A stretch of 64,000 nt of DNA, taken from assembly GCA_014905825.1 (NCBI GenBank), contig JACGCN010000006.1, positions 248,001 through 312,000 of the forward strand, given 5' to 3'. Within the stretch, counting starts at the first letter, position 1, and the number at the start of each line of letters is the position of its first letter. Of this stretch, positions 11,350-23,296 are shown in pieces. A program made the translations under genes and the position numbers. The notes beneath the pieces were generated by a model. That model was given only the letters and a program-made list of their open reading frames with translations. It had not been told where the DNA came from and searched no databases. The DNA is from Lyophyllum atratum. Taxonomy: Eukaryota > Basidiomycota > Agaricomycetes > Agaricales > Lyophyllaceae.

Positions 11350-12375
11350 GTATGGGCCCAAGGGTCCGAGCGCGCAGATCTGCAGCGCTGCGAGTTTTGC
11401 GATAAGTCAGCCAAGCCATGTTTGCCGTACAGATGCCAAGTTACAGAGTACGAATACTTCCATAATCTCGTCGCGTACGGCTTAGGCGGCGCCAATATCG
11501 CAAAACGGACGGTGCAAACCATCAATGTTGTGGATCGAGTGTATGGGCCCAAGGGTCCGAGCGCGCAGATCTGCAGCGCTTCGAGTTTGGTGATAAGGCA
11601 GCCAAGCCGTGTTTGCCGTACGGACGCCAAGTTACAGAGTACGGGTACTTCGATAATCTTGTCGCGTGTGGCTTAGGCGGCGCCAATATTGCACGCAACT
11701 CGGATGAGGAAAACCATTGACAAGGTGTCCATGGATCCGGGTGGGATGTCATGCTTCGGTGGGTCAAGCCCAGATTTGAAAGCTGGCTGCATATGACGCG
11801 CAGCCGCACTGACGCAGGTACAGGCGGAGGATGAGAGATAGGGTGCCACTAGTCCACCGCGTACGTCGTAAGACGCCAGACGGACGGTGCAACATCGATG
11901 TTGTGGATCGAGTGTATGGGCCCAAGGGTCCGAGCGCGCAGATCTGCAGCGCTGCGAGTTTTGCGATAAGTCAGCCAAGCCGTGTTTGCCGTACAGACGC
12001 CAAGTTACAGAGTACGAGTACTTCCATAATCTCGTCGCGTACGGCTTAGGCGGCGCCAATATCGTAAAACGGACAGTGCAAAGTTCAAACCATCGATGTT
12101 GTGGATCGAGTGTATGGGCCCAAGGGTCCGAGCGCGCAGATCTGCAGCGCTGTGAGTTTTGTGGTAAGGCAGCCAAGCCGTGTTAGGCGGCGCCAATATC
12201 GCAACTCGGATGATGCAGACCATTGACGAGGTGCAGGTGGGACGTTATGCTTCGGTGGGTCAAGCCAAGATTTGAAAGCTGGCTGCGTATGAAGCGCAGC
12301 CACACTGACGCAGGTACAGACGGAGGATGGGAGGCGGGATGCCACTAGTCCACCGCGTACGTCGTAAGACGCCAG
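11350..12375. repeat. Higher-order satellite: [U-U-B] x 2
   Basis: A ~190-bp unit U (opens GTATGGGCCCAAGGGTCCGA, then GCGCGCAGATCTGCAGCGCT) starts at 11350, 11541, 11914 and 12112. A second block B (opens TTAGGCGGCGCCAATAT, includes TGCTTCGGTGGGTCAAGCC, ends GTCGTAAGACGCCAG) lies at 11673-11880 and 12183-12375. The order is U-U-B-U-U-B with a period of roughly 510-570 bp, so a composite cassette has been tandemly duplicated. Units differ by scattered substitutions and truncations (the second U of each pair is short). Frames through it are not protein-like. Confidence 0.8.
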
Positions 12376-13170
12376 GACTGAGTTCTGAGGCCAAGGCGGC
12401 GAGGTCGCCTTGGAAGTCGTATCCAGATATCGGAGGCGATGCGAATATGTGAGTCTCAGAATGGATTGAATTTGATAGGTCAAGTAGTAGACCTATCGAC
12501 GTCGACGACGACGGAGCGATTGCAAGGGCGCCAACAAGTGTCGCCACGTCGCTCCGATGAACACTACCTACATCCGAGAAGAGAGAAAGCCAAGCCGCAC
12601 CCCCCAACAAGAACACCATCCCGTAAAAATAATCCATCAGACAGACGCTGAGCTCGCTGGTACACAGCGCGGGTGCTTTTGCAAGCACACCGCAACCGCG
12701 TGCCAAACGTCCTCGAGACCCTGCTCGGGGGCAGGGCCGTGTTCTCGGTATAACGAGCCAGCGCGGAGATCATCGAGTGGATATGAAGGATGCGGCATTT
12801 GTAAAAATGCGAGACTCGGTCAGTTTCTATAAAATAGATCCTGATGAGTATGTTCTGAGGAAACAATGATGTCGAGAAAGGGATTATATAGTTTTTCAGG
12901 GTGGTCCGTGCGTGGGCGAGGAAAATTGCATCAATGTTTGAGGGAAGGGATGAAGAGCCTATGAACCAAACAACCTCCTCACTTGGGACCATCGCGCAAC
13001 TATTCTCGGACCTGTTTCGTGATTCGTGATAACACGAATCGGACACGTCTAAAGTCTGCGGTTTAGTTAGTGGGCTAGATCTGGCTCAGTGGCATTCACT
13101 ATCCGTTGTTTAGGTTTTCATTTACAGAATGTTACGGGTACTGGGTCATCGCGTTATTCTCGAGGAAGGC
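12376..13170. other. Intergenic, 3' of DUF6533 copy A
   Basis: Minus-strand frames of 148-160 codons overlap here but show no family features and cross the satellite edge. No gene is called. Confidence 0.35.
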
Positions 13171-14935
13171 CTACCTCCTCACCTCCTCCATGATCCTACC
13201 CCTAGTACCCAAATCAATACTGGGACTCCCGCGACCCCGAGCCCGGCGCACCGGGTCCTCGCCGAACTCGTCCATAAATGACATAGTATGCGCCTCTGGT
13301 TCTATCTCTGTCTCTGACAGCTCAGAGTTCACCCGTGAGTTGAGCGTGTCGCTGCCCGCCGGGTTGCTCGCGAAATCTATGTTTGTGCTGGTCCCGGTTT
13401 CATGCTCGTGGCCTCCGTTAATGCCAGAGGTCTGAAACACACTGCGCTTGGCCTCCCATTTACGGAGGTGCAGGAGGAAGCGAGCGGTCATCAGTCCAGA
13501 GAGCCTGAGTGGGGATGTAAATGGTGAATGATATCAGAGGGTGCGTTTTGGCGGGCTTACGGCATAGTGTGAGCGTTTAGGAGCCGCTGTAGGAAGCTGC
13601 CCTAAGTCAGGTATGTGGACGGTTAGTCAGTAAGCCATGGAATTGAAGACTGAGCAGCATACACTGCGGATTGCCTAGTGTTTACGCAGAATTAATGACA
13701 ATTTGGAAATAAACTTGCTCGGAAGAATACGTACGACGTTGAAACCCAGGGAGGCAACGGTAATGACGGTGACTAAACTATTTCATCGGAGGCCTGGAGT
13801 CAGGAGGAAGTCAAAAGCGCTCGAATAGAAGGATCGCACAGGAAGTAAATGATGCCTTGATAGATCTCGATGTCAGCACCCGCCACGCATCATCGAGCGG
13901 ACCAGGTACATGCCTTGTTCAAAGATCAGGTAGTTAAACCCCCTCTTTTGCTTCCACCACGGCCCATCCACATTCAGGGCTTGGATAATCCGGAAGGTGG
14001 TGAGCCCAGCGGACAAGATCTCGAATACACACATCATGATCGAGAGTAGTCCACCAACTGTATCAAGGTGTTATTGGTATAGTTGACTTCGCCGCTGGTG
14101 CAGTGAAAATGTTCACCTCTGTAAAATTTGTCGTTTAAGACATTATAACGGATCAAGTAATTGAACGACTCACATTGGTACTTTGAGGCTTCCTTTGCAG
14201 GAGCTTCCCGGGACCTCCATCTAGGCATATGCAGTTGAAGAGGACGAGAAAGTTTGTGGTACGAGGAGGACAATACATATGATGTCAAGGATGAGGAGCA
14301 TCAAGCCGATTATTCCAAAGAATGTTAAAACCCAACGGCTTTTCCCAAAGACGGCATACGTCCGCATAGTCCAGACAACTAGCAGATATACCGTCAGACC
14401 ATATCGCGGCTATTCGAGAGTCATACGCACTAACAACTGCCGCCCTGCCGAAGACGCTGAGGGAACTAGTGACAAGGAATCCTGCACGACAACTTATACC
14501 CATGTTAGGCCAGTAGCTTCTTCTTTAGTCAGAAGATCAGACCGTACTGAACAAATTAGCCCATTAACGTGGATTCCCTCCGTGCGAGTAAAAAACACAC
14601 CTTTCCAGTGATTTTGTTAGAGATGGTTAGGAGATACACCACATTTGCGACGAGCGCGTAACGGCAGCAGATATAAAGGATTGTCGAAATCCGGAATCTC
14701 TCTTTCCAGATGTACTTGACTTCCATCCCGAAGGTTAGCACGTAGTCGTAATACAGTAAAGCTTTGGAGTAGTCAAGAAAAGCAAGACTTTACGATTGAA
14801 GATGGCAGCTAACCGATGCTAGACCATTGGATACAAAACTGTAGAAAGCTAAAGTAGCTTGATTAGGTCTTTGAATTTCCAACGGAATCGAAGCTCTTAT
14901 ACATACCGTATCGATGCCGCACTAGTGCTGACCAT
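13171..14935 (-). CDS. DUF6533 multi-pass membrane protein (copy A)
   Basis: Exon 1 (14935-14907) encodes MVSTSAASI and is joined to RFLQFCIQWSSI. The main DUF6533 exon (14761-14601) follows with ALLYYDYVLTFGMEVKYIW and RYALVANVVYLLTISNKITG. Further exons give GFLVTSSLSVFGRAAV, VVWTMRTYAVFGKSRWVL, FFGIIGLMLLILD, EVPGSSCKGSLKVPM and FEILSAGLTTFRIIQALNV, then GPWWKQKRGFNYLIFEQG. The last exon encodes TARFLLHLRKWE and the C-terminal motif SFMDEFGEDPVRRAR before the TAG at 13171-13173. This is a predicted 7-TM protein with a cytosolic C-tail; function unknown. The gene closely resembles copies B and C in exon order and flank. The acceptor after the main DUF6533 exon could not be placed in phase with confidence. 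Confidence 0.75.
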
Positions 14936-15911
14936 GGTCACCTTGCTGCAGAGGAAGGGGCACAACAGGAGGAGAGAACCAAGTGCCGCCTTACATAGTG
15001 AACGCCGAGACCTACAGAAGGCGTTTTGTTTAGACGTGTGAGGGGCTGACAGCTGGGCGACGACGGCTAATGAGATAATGCTGTCCCATGCCCATCGAGA
15101 AACAGTGATAGGTGGCAATTGTATCGCCGCATTGCAATTCGGAGATGCGGGCATAAGGCAAGTCCCGCACATAATGTCATTACTCTTTCATAAGCCGGGT
15201 TAGAAGCACGAAGAACCTTTTTCGTGATCATTTGCCGTAAAGGTCGCGAACACGATGCAACCACAGTCAGATATTTCTCTGGGCGCTGGGATGATTTCAT
15301 CTTGGCAATTTCGAAAGGATCTAGGTAGATAGGTAGGTATTACCGTCACGGTGTACCCAGCGCCTAACCTGTCACTGTCAGAAAACGAGAGATCAACAAG
15401 AGAAAGTTGTACGTCAACTTCGGTACTAATGGAGCATCACCGGTACCGGTGACCGGTGAAAAAGTCGTACCAATGCTCCTGCGCAGCACATAGCAAGACA
15501 AGGTGCAGGGTCGCCGATACAAGTCAGACAAGGGTTGTCCACCACATAGATACGACCAGTCGATATTTGTTCCCACAGCTGGACAAAAAAGCGGATGGCG
15601 CACGTGAGAGGTCAAAGCCGATGACACGGGGGTGACTTCGCACCTCACTTGGTACGCTCAGAACACTGATTTGAGAATCCAGAGTAGAGCATAGGCGCAG
15701 TCCTGCCTTGATTTCGAGAATATTATCTGTCACCCTACGCGTGACTGTGGCAGTCGGGTGTCAGACGTGCTTGATTGAACTTGATCTTCAGATTATCAAT
15801 GTCATTACACGAGGACTGATTCTCGGGTCCATATCTTATCGTCATCTTATCTCATCTACGCAAAGGACCTATAAGTATGTGCGGGCTAAATTCGAGAGGG
15901 GATCACCTACC
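14936..15911. other. Shared upstream region of DUF6533 copy A, and spacer to copy B
   Basis: About 15190-15290 resembles 28000-28115 upstream of copy C: both contain AAGCC.(G)GTTAGAAGCA, an AAAGGTCGC or GAAGGTCGC word, CAGTCAG and GGGCGCTGGGA in the same order. No gene is recognised; 15300-15911 also holds the 3' flank of copy B. Confidence 0.55.
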
Positions 15912-17671
15912 TTACACCCTTGATTCTTCCACGATGTCACCCCTCGAATATCCAAAGTCTGCACCCGAGATGGCTCGAGCCCTTCGGACCGGGTCCTCCC
16001 CAAACTGATCTACGAACGACATCGACGCCGATCCCGACTGAGGCAAACCCAACTCCGAGTCTGAATCCGATTCCCCATAGGTAGTGCGCGTAGGGTCCGA
16101 GAAAACCAACACATCCAAGGGATGTGTCCTCTCCGACCCATCGTGTTCATGTTCCTGCACGTAACCATCTGGCGAGGAGCTCTCGGTGGCTTGCCATTTC
16201 CGGAGGTGCAGGAGAAAGCGGGCGGTCATTAGACCGGATAAACTGTATATACATAGGTTAATAGTCGTTCCTGAGATGAGGAGGCGTGGCGGTGGACGCA
16301 CGGCATGGTATGGGCGTTTAAGAGGCGTTGTAGGAACCCGCCCTGAGTTGTGCGACTGATGGTCAATTCACCGAGGCAGGAACTCTCGCTTGGCGAAAGG
16401 AAACTGACATGGATCGTCTAGTGGTGGTTGTTATCGATTAGAAACAGCTTTATCCTGACAAGATAAACTTACGAAATTGAGAACGAGTGAAGAGATGGTA
16501 AGAACGGCGACGACACTGTTATTTGTATAAGAAGAGCCTTAGAAAAGACATCACATCCATTGGATAGGATCGCACCAGAAATACAGAACACCTAGAGGTA
16601 GATATAATGGTGAGCTATGACTAGAGATTTCTCTGTTTTTGCACATACCTTGCTCGAGAACGAGGTAAGTAAAGCACTTCTTCTGCTTCCACCATGGCCC
16701 ATTGACACTAAGCGCTTGGATACACCGAAAGGTGGTGAGCACGGCCGAAAAGAACTCGAAGACACACATCGTCACCATGACTAGTGTGCGAACTACGAGT
16801 TTAAGAAAATTAGTAGAGGTGATGTTGATTACGTCGGATACTCACTCCTATATTTTATCGAAAAGGGTGTTGAGAACAGGAAGTAGGGACCACTCACAGA
16901 GAGGATTTCTTATTCCCACTACAAGAGTTGTTGAGCACGTCCATCTAGTGAACGATGACTAGGCAAATGGATGAATTGGATGAGCGGAAAACATACGGTA
17001 TCAAGGATGACGATCATCAAACCAAGCGATCCAAAAAATAAGAGAACCCAACGATTCTTGCCGAACACGGCAAATGCCCTTGCAGTCCAGACTACTGGTG
17101 ATGCGGTGTTTGACGAATTTTCGAGCATATTGACAAGAGTACCTACCAATAATAGCCGCCCTTCCGACGACGCTTAGAGCACTGCTGACAATGAATCCTG
17201 ACCGGCAACTGACGCCCGTGTCAAACCAGTTATTTATCCTTTGCAGAGCAACGAAACATACTGGATAGAATAATCAGCCGAAGGCCCATTTCAAGAACGC
17301 GACGGAAAGCTTACCTCAGATGCAGTGATTTTGTTCGCGATAGTGAAGAGATATACAACATTGGCGACCAGCGAGTAACGGCAACAGAAATAAAGGACAG
17401 TCGAAATACGGAATTTCTTGGTCCAGATGTACTGGACTTCCATACTGAAGGTTAGAACATAGTCGTAATAGAGTAAAGCTGAGGATCGTTGAACGAAAAT
17501 CAGTACGTTGGGACGCGATAGGGGATGTCAACGGCGTACCGATGCTGGACCACTGGATGCAAAATTGTATGAGGCTGTAGTGGAATACTTTAATCGTCGG
17601 AACCTTCTCTTTGCGATACCCTCAGGCGCAGGGATAGGGACGTACTGAGAGTTTCCAGCACTACTTACCAT
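15912..17671 (-). CDS. DUF6533 multi-pass membrane protein (copy B)
   Basis: The start is ATG 17671: a 26-nt exon (17671-17646, MVSSAGNS) followed by a GTACGT donor lies exactly where copies A and C have their 29-nt first exon. Joined in phase 2 it gives HLIQFCIQWSSI, then the DUF6533 exon ALLYYDYVLTFSMEVQYIW with RYSLVANVVYLFTIANKIT. Later exons encode CRSGFIVSSALSVVGRAA, VVWTARAFAVFGKNRWVLLF, FGSLGLMIVILD, VNGPWWKQKKCFTYLVLEQ, GVLYFWCDP and SVVAVLTISSLVLNF. The tail has TARFLLHLRKWQ and SMSFVDQFGEDPVRRAR, ending at TAA 15912-15914. A 7-TM topology is predicted. The EVPxSSCKG segment of A and C is replaced here by a diverged NNSCSGNKKSS. Function unknown. Confidence 0.75.
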
Positions 17672-18813
17672 ACTTCATGGGGTTGCCGCAAAAGAGACGG
17701 GACAGAAAGCGAACATCTACGCTTCTTCCTTACATAGGACAGTGGGATAGTGAGAATTGTGTACGTTAGCGCTGCAGCTGACAGATATAGATGTGACTCA
17801 AGATGGCGAACATATGGTGTTCTTGATGTACACCATCTTGGGTTACATTCGCAAGGACAAGTCCCGTTGGATCATCATTGTGTATGCCAGCGAAGGGTGG
17901 GAAGCTATAGCCTGCGGGTCATGAGTTGATTGCGGCGGTGGCTGAGCGACTGTGTGATATGATCTGTAAACAGATGCGGGTGAACAATCTGATGGTTTGG
18001 GAGAGGTGCATAAGAGTGGATATCATAATAACTGTCAAACCAATGGCATACGGAAAGGTGGCTTGATACAAGAAAACCCTGCTACACGTAAATTGATTCA
18101 AAAGAGCGCAGCATAATGGCGATATCGCAAGAGACATTGGGAATCAGCATTCCTTGCTGTTGCCGGAAAGGTCTCGGACAAACGTCAACGACCAATTTTC
18201 CGAGGCCTATCGGACAATCGTCGCGTACTGGTATGGCTGGACATAACGAGGGCATTTGAGATAGAACGTGGCCGGGCACGACAACTATCACTGCCTTCAG
18301 GGCATGGCATCGTCCTCAGAAGGCGTGTGATCCCGACCGTCTGTGAAATGTCATTCCAACATGGACTGACGATCAGCATCGTGATATTTGTTACACGCAC
18401 TGTCAAGAAGCGCACATGAATCAGAACATCCATCTGATTCTTTGGCAGAAAGAAGACCGTAGGCATGGTTTCAAGCAAAGTCTCAATGCCGCATTCGTAG
18501 GCGGCTCAGATTATGGGCTACACTAGATGGCTCAATGACTCTTATCAATTGCTTGTCAACTTCGTTGAACGACATATTGGTGATGATATACGCACCATAG
18601 AATGATATGGTAGCACGAAAATGCTAGTCGAGTCGCTATAAACATGAGAATGTTTTCTGCCATGTATCGTAAGTCGTGACGAGATATAGCCACATTTAAG
18701 ACGAAAAAAGTTTGAACGACTTCAAGGACTTGGAAAAAAAAAGTCTCCAGCTGTGTGTGAACACGAACACGTGATTATCATGTGACCCTTGAACTTCGCC
18801 CACTCGAACTTGG
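17672..18813. other. Intergenic upstream of DUF6533 copy B
   Basis: Nothing coding is recognised. It does not share the upstream sequence common to copies A and C. Confidence 0.35.
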
Positions 18814-18846
18814 TCCTCCTCCTCCTCCTCCTCCTCCTCCTCCTCC
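18814..18846. repeat. (TCC)11 microsatellite
   Basis: A perfect 33-nt run of TCC lies immediately 5' of the ATG at 18853. It forms a pyrimidine tract in the leader of the next gene and may be part of its core promoter or 5' UTR. It also creates poly-Leu and poly-Gly frames that are not genes. Confidence 0.9.
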
Positions 18847-18852
18847 ACCACC

Positions 18853-20485
18853 ATGTTGAGCTCCCGTCCAGTCCAGCTGGGCATGGACTCCCAGCTCTAT
18901 CCAGCAAAAACTCCAGCACGTATGAAAGGAAGAGTCGAGAACGCTGTTCCCATGACCGTCCACGGCCATGGCAAGGGGAAAGAGGCCGCAATGAAGACTC
19001 CATTCCACGCCGGACCACAACGTGCGCACTCAAAAACCTATCTTCTCACATGTTACTGATAACGCCTTCTATATCTTCTAATAGAAGCCCCAGCTGGTGC
19101 TCAGACCCAGGGAAAGCCAATAATCCTGACCACCCGCCCGGCCACCCGTCCTCTAGGCGACAAAACGCCCTTCCCAAACCGCCCCCGCACCCAACAGTTC
19201 GAGACCCCCCTCCAGAAAGTGTCCAAATTATCGTTCCTTGAACCCCAAACGCAGCATCTCCAGCCGAACAAGACGCCTGATTCGCAGCTTCGTCCGAGCA
19301 CGGCGAGGAAACACGCCCGGGTCCCGAGAAGCGCGAGCAAGAGCTTTGAGACGCCGCTTAATAATGGGAACCATTGGGATGTTAGTGAGATGAGCATTAC
19401 TTTGCCTGAGGCGATGGTGCAGGAGGTGGAGCCCGAGGATGATTATGACGAGATCGAGTATATGGCGCCCAATACTTTAGGTGCAAGGATCCAATTCATG
19501 GCTTCTCGTGTATACAGACTGACTTTTGGTGTTATAGATCTACCTTATCAGCCACCGTTCGACTTTGACTTGCCGGACTACAAAGAAGTCGGGAAGACGC
19601 TGTTGAAGCTTGCGTTTTCCTGTCCGTATGATGATTCTCCCGTAGCTGAGATCGAGGTGGATGTAGGGGATGTGAAATTCTTGGGCTGGGATATGCTAGC
19701 TCTGCCGGAGCTAGGTACGTTACTGTATCAACGTCGTTTCTCACAACTGACATGCTCTGCGTTGTTCAGAGAGTGAGGACCCATTTCACCAAGTTGCAGG
19801 TCCTGGACCGAAAGGCGCTGCAGTTCCCCCTCCCCTGAAATCCGCCGCAACGAAGCCGCGTCCTGGAACCTTAGCCAAGCCAGTGGCACCAGCGTCGAAA
19901 TCTGTCCCCGTATCTCGGCCTGCCCCAGCGTCGCGAGTCCCTTCATCAGGTGCCCTCAAATCTACGAAGTCAATCCCTCCCCGACCTGGTGCCTCTACCT
20001 CCACCGCTTTTTCGACCAAGCCACTCCCCAGGACGAACATAGCAAAGAGCGCCGCCCCGAGCATGAGTACTACCCGTGTCCCCCTGCCCCAGAAGCCCAG
20101 AACAATCGACACAGCAGCAGGCAGAACGGCTACAGCCCTGCGCACGGCTAAAGCTTCTGTCACTGCTACTCCTGCCAGCTCCATTCCCTCCCGTCCAGCT
20201 ACGTCCGCGGCGACGCGCAGTCGCGTAGGGAGTGCTGCTGTGACCACAGCTTCCACGAGGCGGCCTGCGACCGCGACGTCGTTGTATAGGACTACGCCGG
20301 CTGGGACTGGTGCTTCCGTTCCATCGCGTGCCGGTCTGGGCAAGGGTGCACAACCTGCGGTGAAGGGGCGTTCTGGTGCGGCGGCGAAGAGCGGTGATGA
20401 TGCTGCGAGGGAGAGTGGGATGGTGCTTATGGTTGGCCAGGGTTTGGAGCTGGAGGTCGATGATGATTTTATGTTTGATGTTTGA
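18853..20485 (+). CDS. Conserved disordered protein, possibly securin-like
   Basis: Four exons (18853-19021, 19085-19480, 19538-19714, 19770-20485), all joined in frame by canonical introns, give a protein of about 485 residues. The N-terminal third is basic and Thr-Pro rich (AKTPARMKGR, MKTPFHAGP, LGDKTPFPNR, FETPL). The middle holds an acidic stretch DDYDEIEYMAPNTLDLPYQP followed by FDFDLPDYKEVGKTLLKLAF. The last ~200 residues are a Ser/Thr/Ala/Pro/Arg low-complexity tail ending in acidic LEVDDDFMFDV. The TP-rich N-terminus with an acidic EYMxPxxxxLPY core recalls fungal securins (separase inhibitors), but I recognise no unambiguous D-box or KEN box and the family call is inference. A nuclear, phospho-regulated protein is plausible. 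The minus-strand frame of 235 codons over its last exon is a shadow. Confidence 0.7.
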
Positions 20486-21398
20486 TATGCCAAGCGCGGG
20501 TCAGGAACTTGGCGATCTTGGACAGGAGTACCGCGCGTATGTATTTTTATGTCAGTTTGTATATAAGTCGACAGTGACTTTTACGTTGGTCTAATGTGGT
20601 GTGTAGTGATTTGAAGTATATATCGAAGGTTGCACGGCAAACGCTGTCATCTTCTCTATGACTTGTTGCGTACATTTTGTGCCAGTGGTGATATGGTGTT
20701 GGGGGTACTACAGTCCAATGTGCCACACACTCGACGGTGCGGATAGGATTACCATAGTAGACGTCGGTGGAAGCCTAGGCCAAATCCTGTACATGCGACT
20801 CAGTCTCATCAGAACTCCATGGCAGTTTTTGAGCCAAATTCACCAATCTGACAGAGAACGTACGACCAGCTGTCTTTTTAAGAGGAACTAGGTTCTGGTC
20901 CAGAACTTGCGACAGAAAGAGGCCTTTCCTAAAGAGGACGCGTGTTATTTGGCTCTGCTTGACTAAGGCTTTAGACTCCGAAGAGCCTCCTGTACGGGCC
21001 GTAGCCGGCCCAGTGTAACTTTTCCCCCCACTGTCAAATCCTTATTCCCGTCGACCAGAGATGAACTCGATAGCTCTGATAAGCTATAACGAGGCCGATG
21101 CCTGCAGGCATGAAGCTCTGAAGTTCCAATATCTCACTGATGCCCGTTTGGCGGTCGACAAACTTGAAAGCGATGTTCTGCGTCGCGACCTCATGATCGC
21201 AACGCCCATTCCTCTCTCACCTTGTCTCGGCAGAACATTCCGCCGTGTTCACATGTCCTCTTCTGTGGATTCGTCATCTCGCATGGCTTTACTGAAGTCA
21301 GAATCATGTCAGCATAATCGGGCTTGTACCTGAGTATATAGAGCCATCTTATCTATCACTCCCACTCCCACTCTCTTGTATCACCAGGCTGGAAGTCA
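20486..21398. other. Intergenic before the aldo-keto reductase
   Basis: No gene or repeat is recognised. The short frame at 21061-21333 lacks features and probably lies in the promoter region of the next gene. Confidence 0.35.
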
Positions 21399-23296
21399 TG
21401 GCGAGCCCTAGTACACCCAAAATCCCCTATGGTAAGATGCTGCTTAATACCTACCTAACGTCTTCGCTCATCGCTTTTTGTTGTACGTGCCAGTCCGCCT
21501 TGGAAATTCTGGTCTGAAGGTATCGAAGATCATCCTGGGGACTATGCAATATGGCAGTTCGGAATGGCAGAAGTGGGTGATTGACGATGAGGCTGAAGCT
21601 ATCAAGCACATCAAGTTTGCGTGAGTCCAAATACTTTTGTCACGATTGTACCTCGTCCGGCGGTTGCTGATGACGCAAATGTCTTCATGTAGATATGACG
21701 CTGGGGTGCAGACGTTCGATACCGCGGATGTACGAGTACTTCAAAACCGTTCTGGAACTGGGCATCTAATGCTGTTGTATAGGTATACTCTAATGGCCTC
21801 TCTGAAATCATCCTGGGTAAAGCTATCAAAGAGCTCAAACTACCCCGGAGCGAGATCGTCGTCATGACCAAAGTATGTCCCCTTCCTACGTCCATCGCAC
21901 CCTTCCCCTTGACTCATTTGCCATCGGTTGTGTAGTTATTCGGTACCGTTGCGCGTGAACATGGGACGAACTTTATTACATCTGGCCAGAAGCCCGATGA
22001 GGCTGGTTATGTCAACCAACACGGTCTCAGCCGTAAGGTTCGTTAGCGTTTACCTTTTGACCGGGCTTTTCGAGCTACGTTATGCTCACCTCGTGGTTCC
22101 TCAAGCACATTTTCGAAGCGGTGAAAGCGAGCTTGAAGCGCTTGGACCTTGAATATGTCGATCTCTTACAATGTATGTACCCGGTCTCTCTTTTCTTTAC
22201 CTTGTTTTCCTCCGGTTTACGGTCTCTTCGACATGCCTAGGCCATCGGTTTGATAATGAGACCCCCATTGAAGAAACGGTATACACCAAGAGCAGTTCTT
22301 TCGTGCGATGATAGTGTTGACTCATGAATGCCAGATGCAAGCCCTCCATGACATAGTCCAAGCCGGCTACGTTCGCTACATCGGGATGAGTTCTTGCTGG
22401 GCATACCAGTGTACGTTCTTTCCTTCCTCGCTTCCACTCTCATCTAGGCCTGACCACCACCAATCTACCAGTCCACGCGATGCAAAGTGGGTGTCTCCTC
22501 GACGCGAACCTGCGAAAAGCATTTACTTAACGACAATCACTGGTAGACTATGCCATCGCGAACAAACTCACACCGTTCGTGTCGATGCAGAACCACCACA
22601 GTCTGCTCTATCGCGAGGAGGAGCGCGAGATGTTCCCGACTCTAAAGGTGGGGTTTTTAATGCAGGTTTCATGAGCTGAAAGTTTATCACGATGCACCTC
22701 TAGATGTTCGGCGTCGGTGCTATCCCATGGTCCCCCCTCGCGCGCGGCCTCCTCACACGGCCTCTGACTGATCAGACCAAGCGCGGAGAGACGGATTTGT
22801 CAGTCGCTTCACATATATCAACTTGCACCCAGCTCAACTCAAGCGCGTATTTGGTATTTCAGCTTCATCGGAAAGTACTCAGCCGCGGAAGGGACGTCTG
22901 AGATCCTGAAACGGTGCGCACTGCTCCCATTATTTGGTAGATGGCTGATATATATCTGAGTTCCAGGGTGGAGGAGGTTGCGAAGAAGAAGGAGATCAGC
23001 ATGGCACAAGTTGCTATCGCATGGAGCTTGGCGAAAGAAGGTGTGTAGCGTCTGTGTATCACACTGTATATCCCCTTACAAGTGTCGGGGTGTAGGAGTG
23101 ACTGCACCCATAGTCGGAACGACGAGCTTGAAGAATTTGGAGGATATCCTGGGTAAGCCCCCTTCCCTCACTTCCTTTCTATGGGTTGGCTTATTGATGG
23201 GTGTGTGCAGCTGGCGCACATGTCAAGCTCACGGAGGACGAGATAACGTATCTGGAGGAGCCTTATAAGCCGCAGGAGGTCATCGGGCATTCTTAG
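21399..23296 (+). CDS. Aldo-keto reductase (NADPH-dependent)
   Basis: Complete multi-exon gene for an ~350-residue aldo-keto reductase, a cytosolic TIM-barrel enzyme that reduces aldehydes or ketones with NADPH. It starts at ATG 21399 (MASPSTPKIPY, exon ends 21431) and continues VRLGNSGLKVSKIILGTMQ. The catalytic set is visible: Asp in TFDTAD with Tyr in VYSNG, Lys in VVMTK, and His in LLQCHRFD. Later motifs are VRYIGMSSCWAYQ, VSMQNHHSLLYREEEREM, IPWSPLARGLL and APIVGTTSLKNLEDI, and the end is EVIGHS plus TAG at 23294-23296. This resembles the fungal group related to versiconal hemiacetal acetate reductase and YajO-type enzymes; the substrate cannot be told from sequence. At least eight introns, mostly under 70 nt. 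No biosynthetic cluster is visible around it. Confidence 0.9.

Noticed and set aside
11522..12176. Overlapping minus-strand frames repeating SARSDPWAHTLDPQH
   Set aside because: Translation of the satellite units; the repeated phrase follows the DNA repeat and has stops between copies.
12260..13046. 148- and 160-codon minus-strand frames
   Set aside because: The first runs into satellite DNA; neither has a recognisable domain.
18696..19033. Minus-strand frames with poly-Gly, poly-Glu or poly-Arg
   Set aside because: Created by the (TCC)11 microsatellite and overlapping the first exon of a real plus-strand gene.
19786..20493. 235-codon minus-strand frame
   Set aside because: Shadow of the low-complexity last exon of the plus-strand gene, whose introns and frame are consistent.
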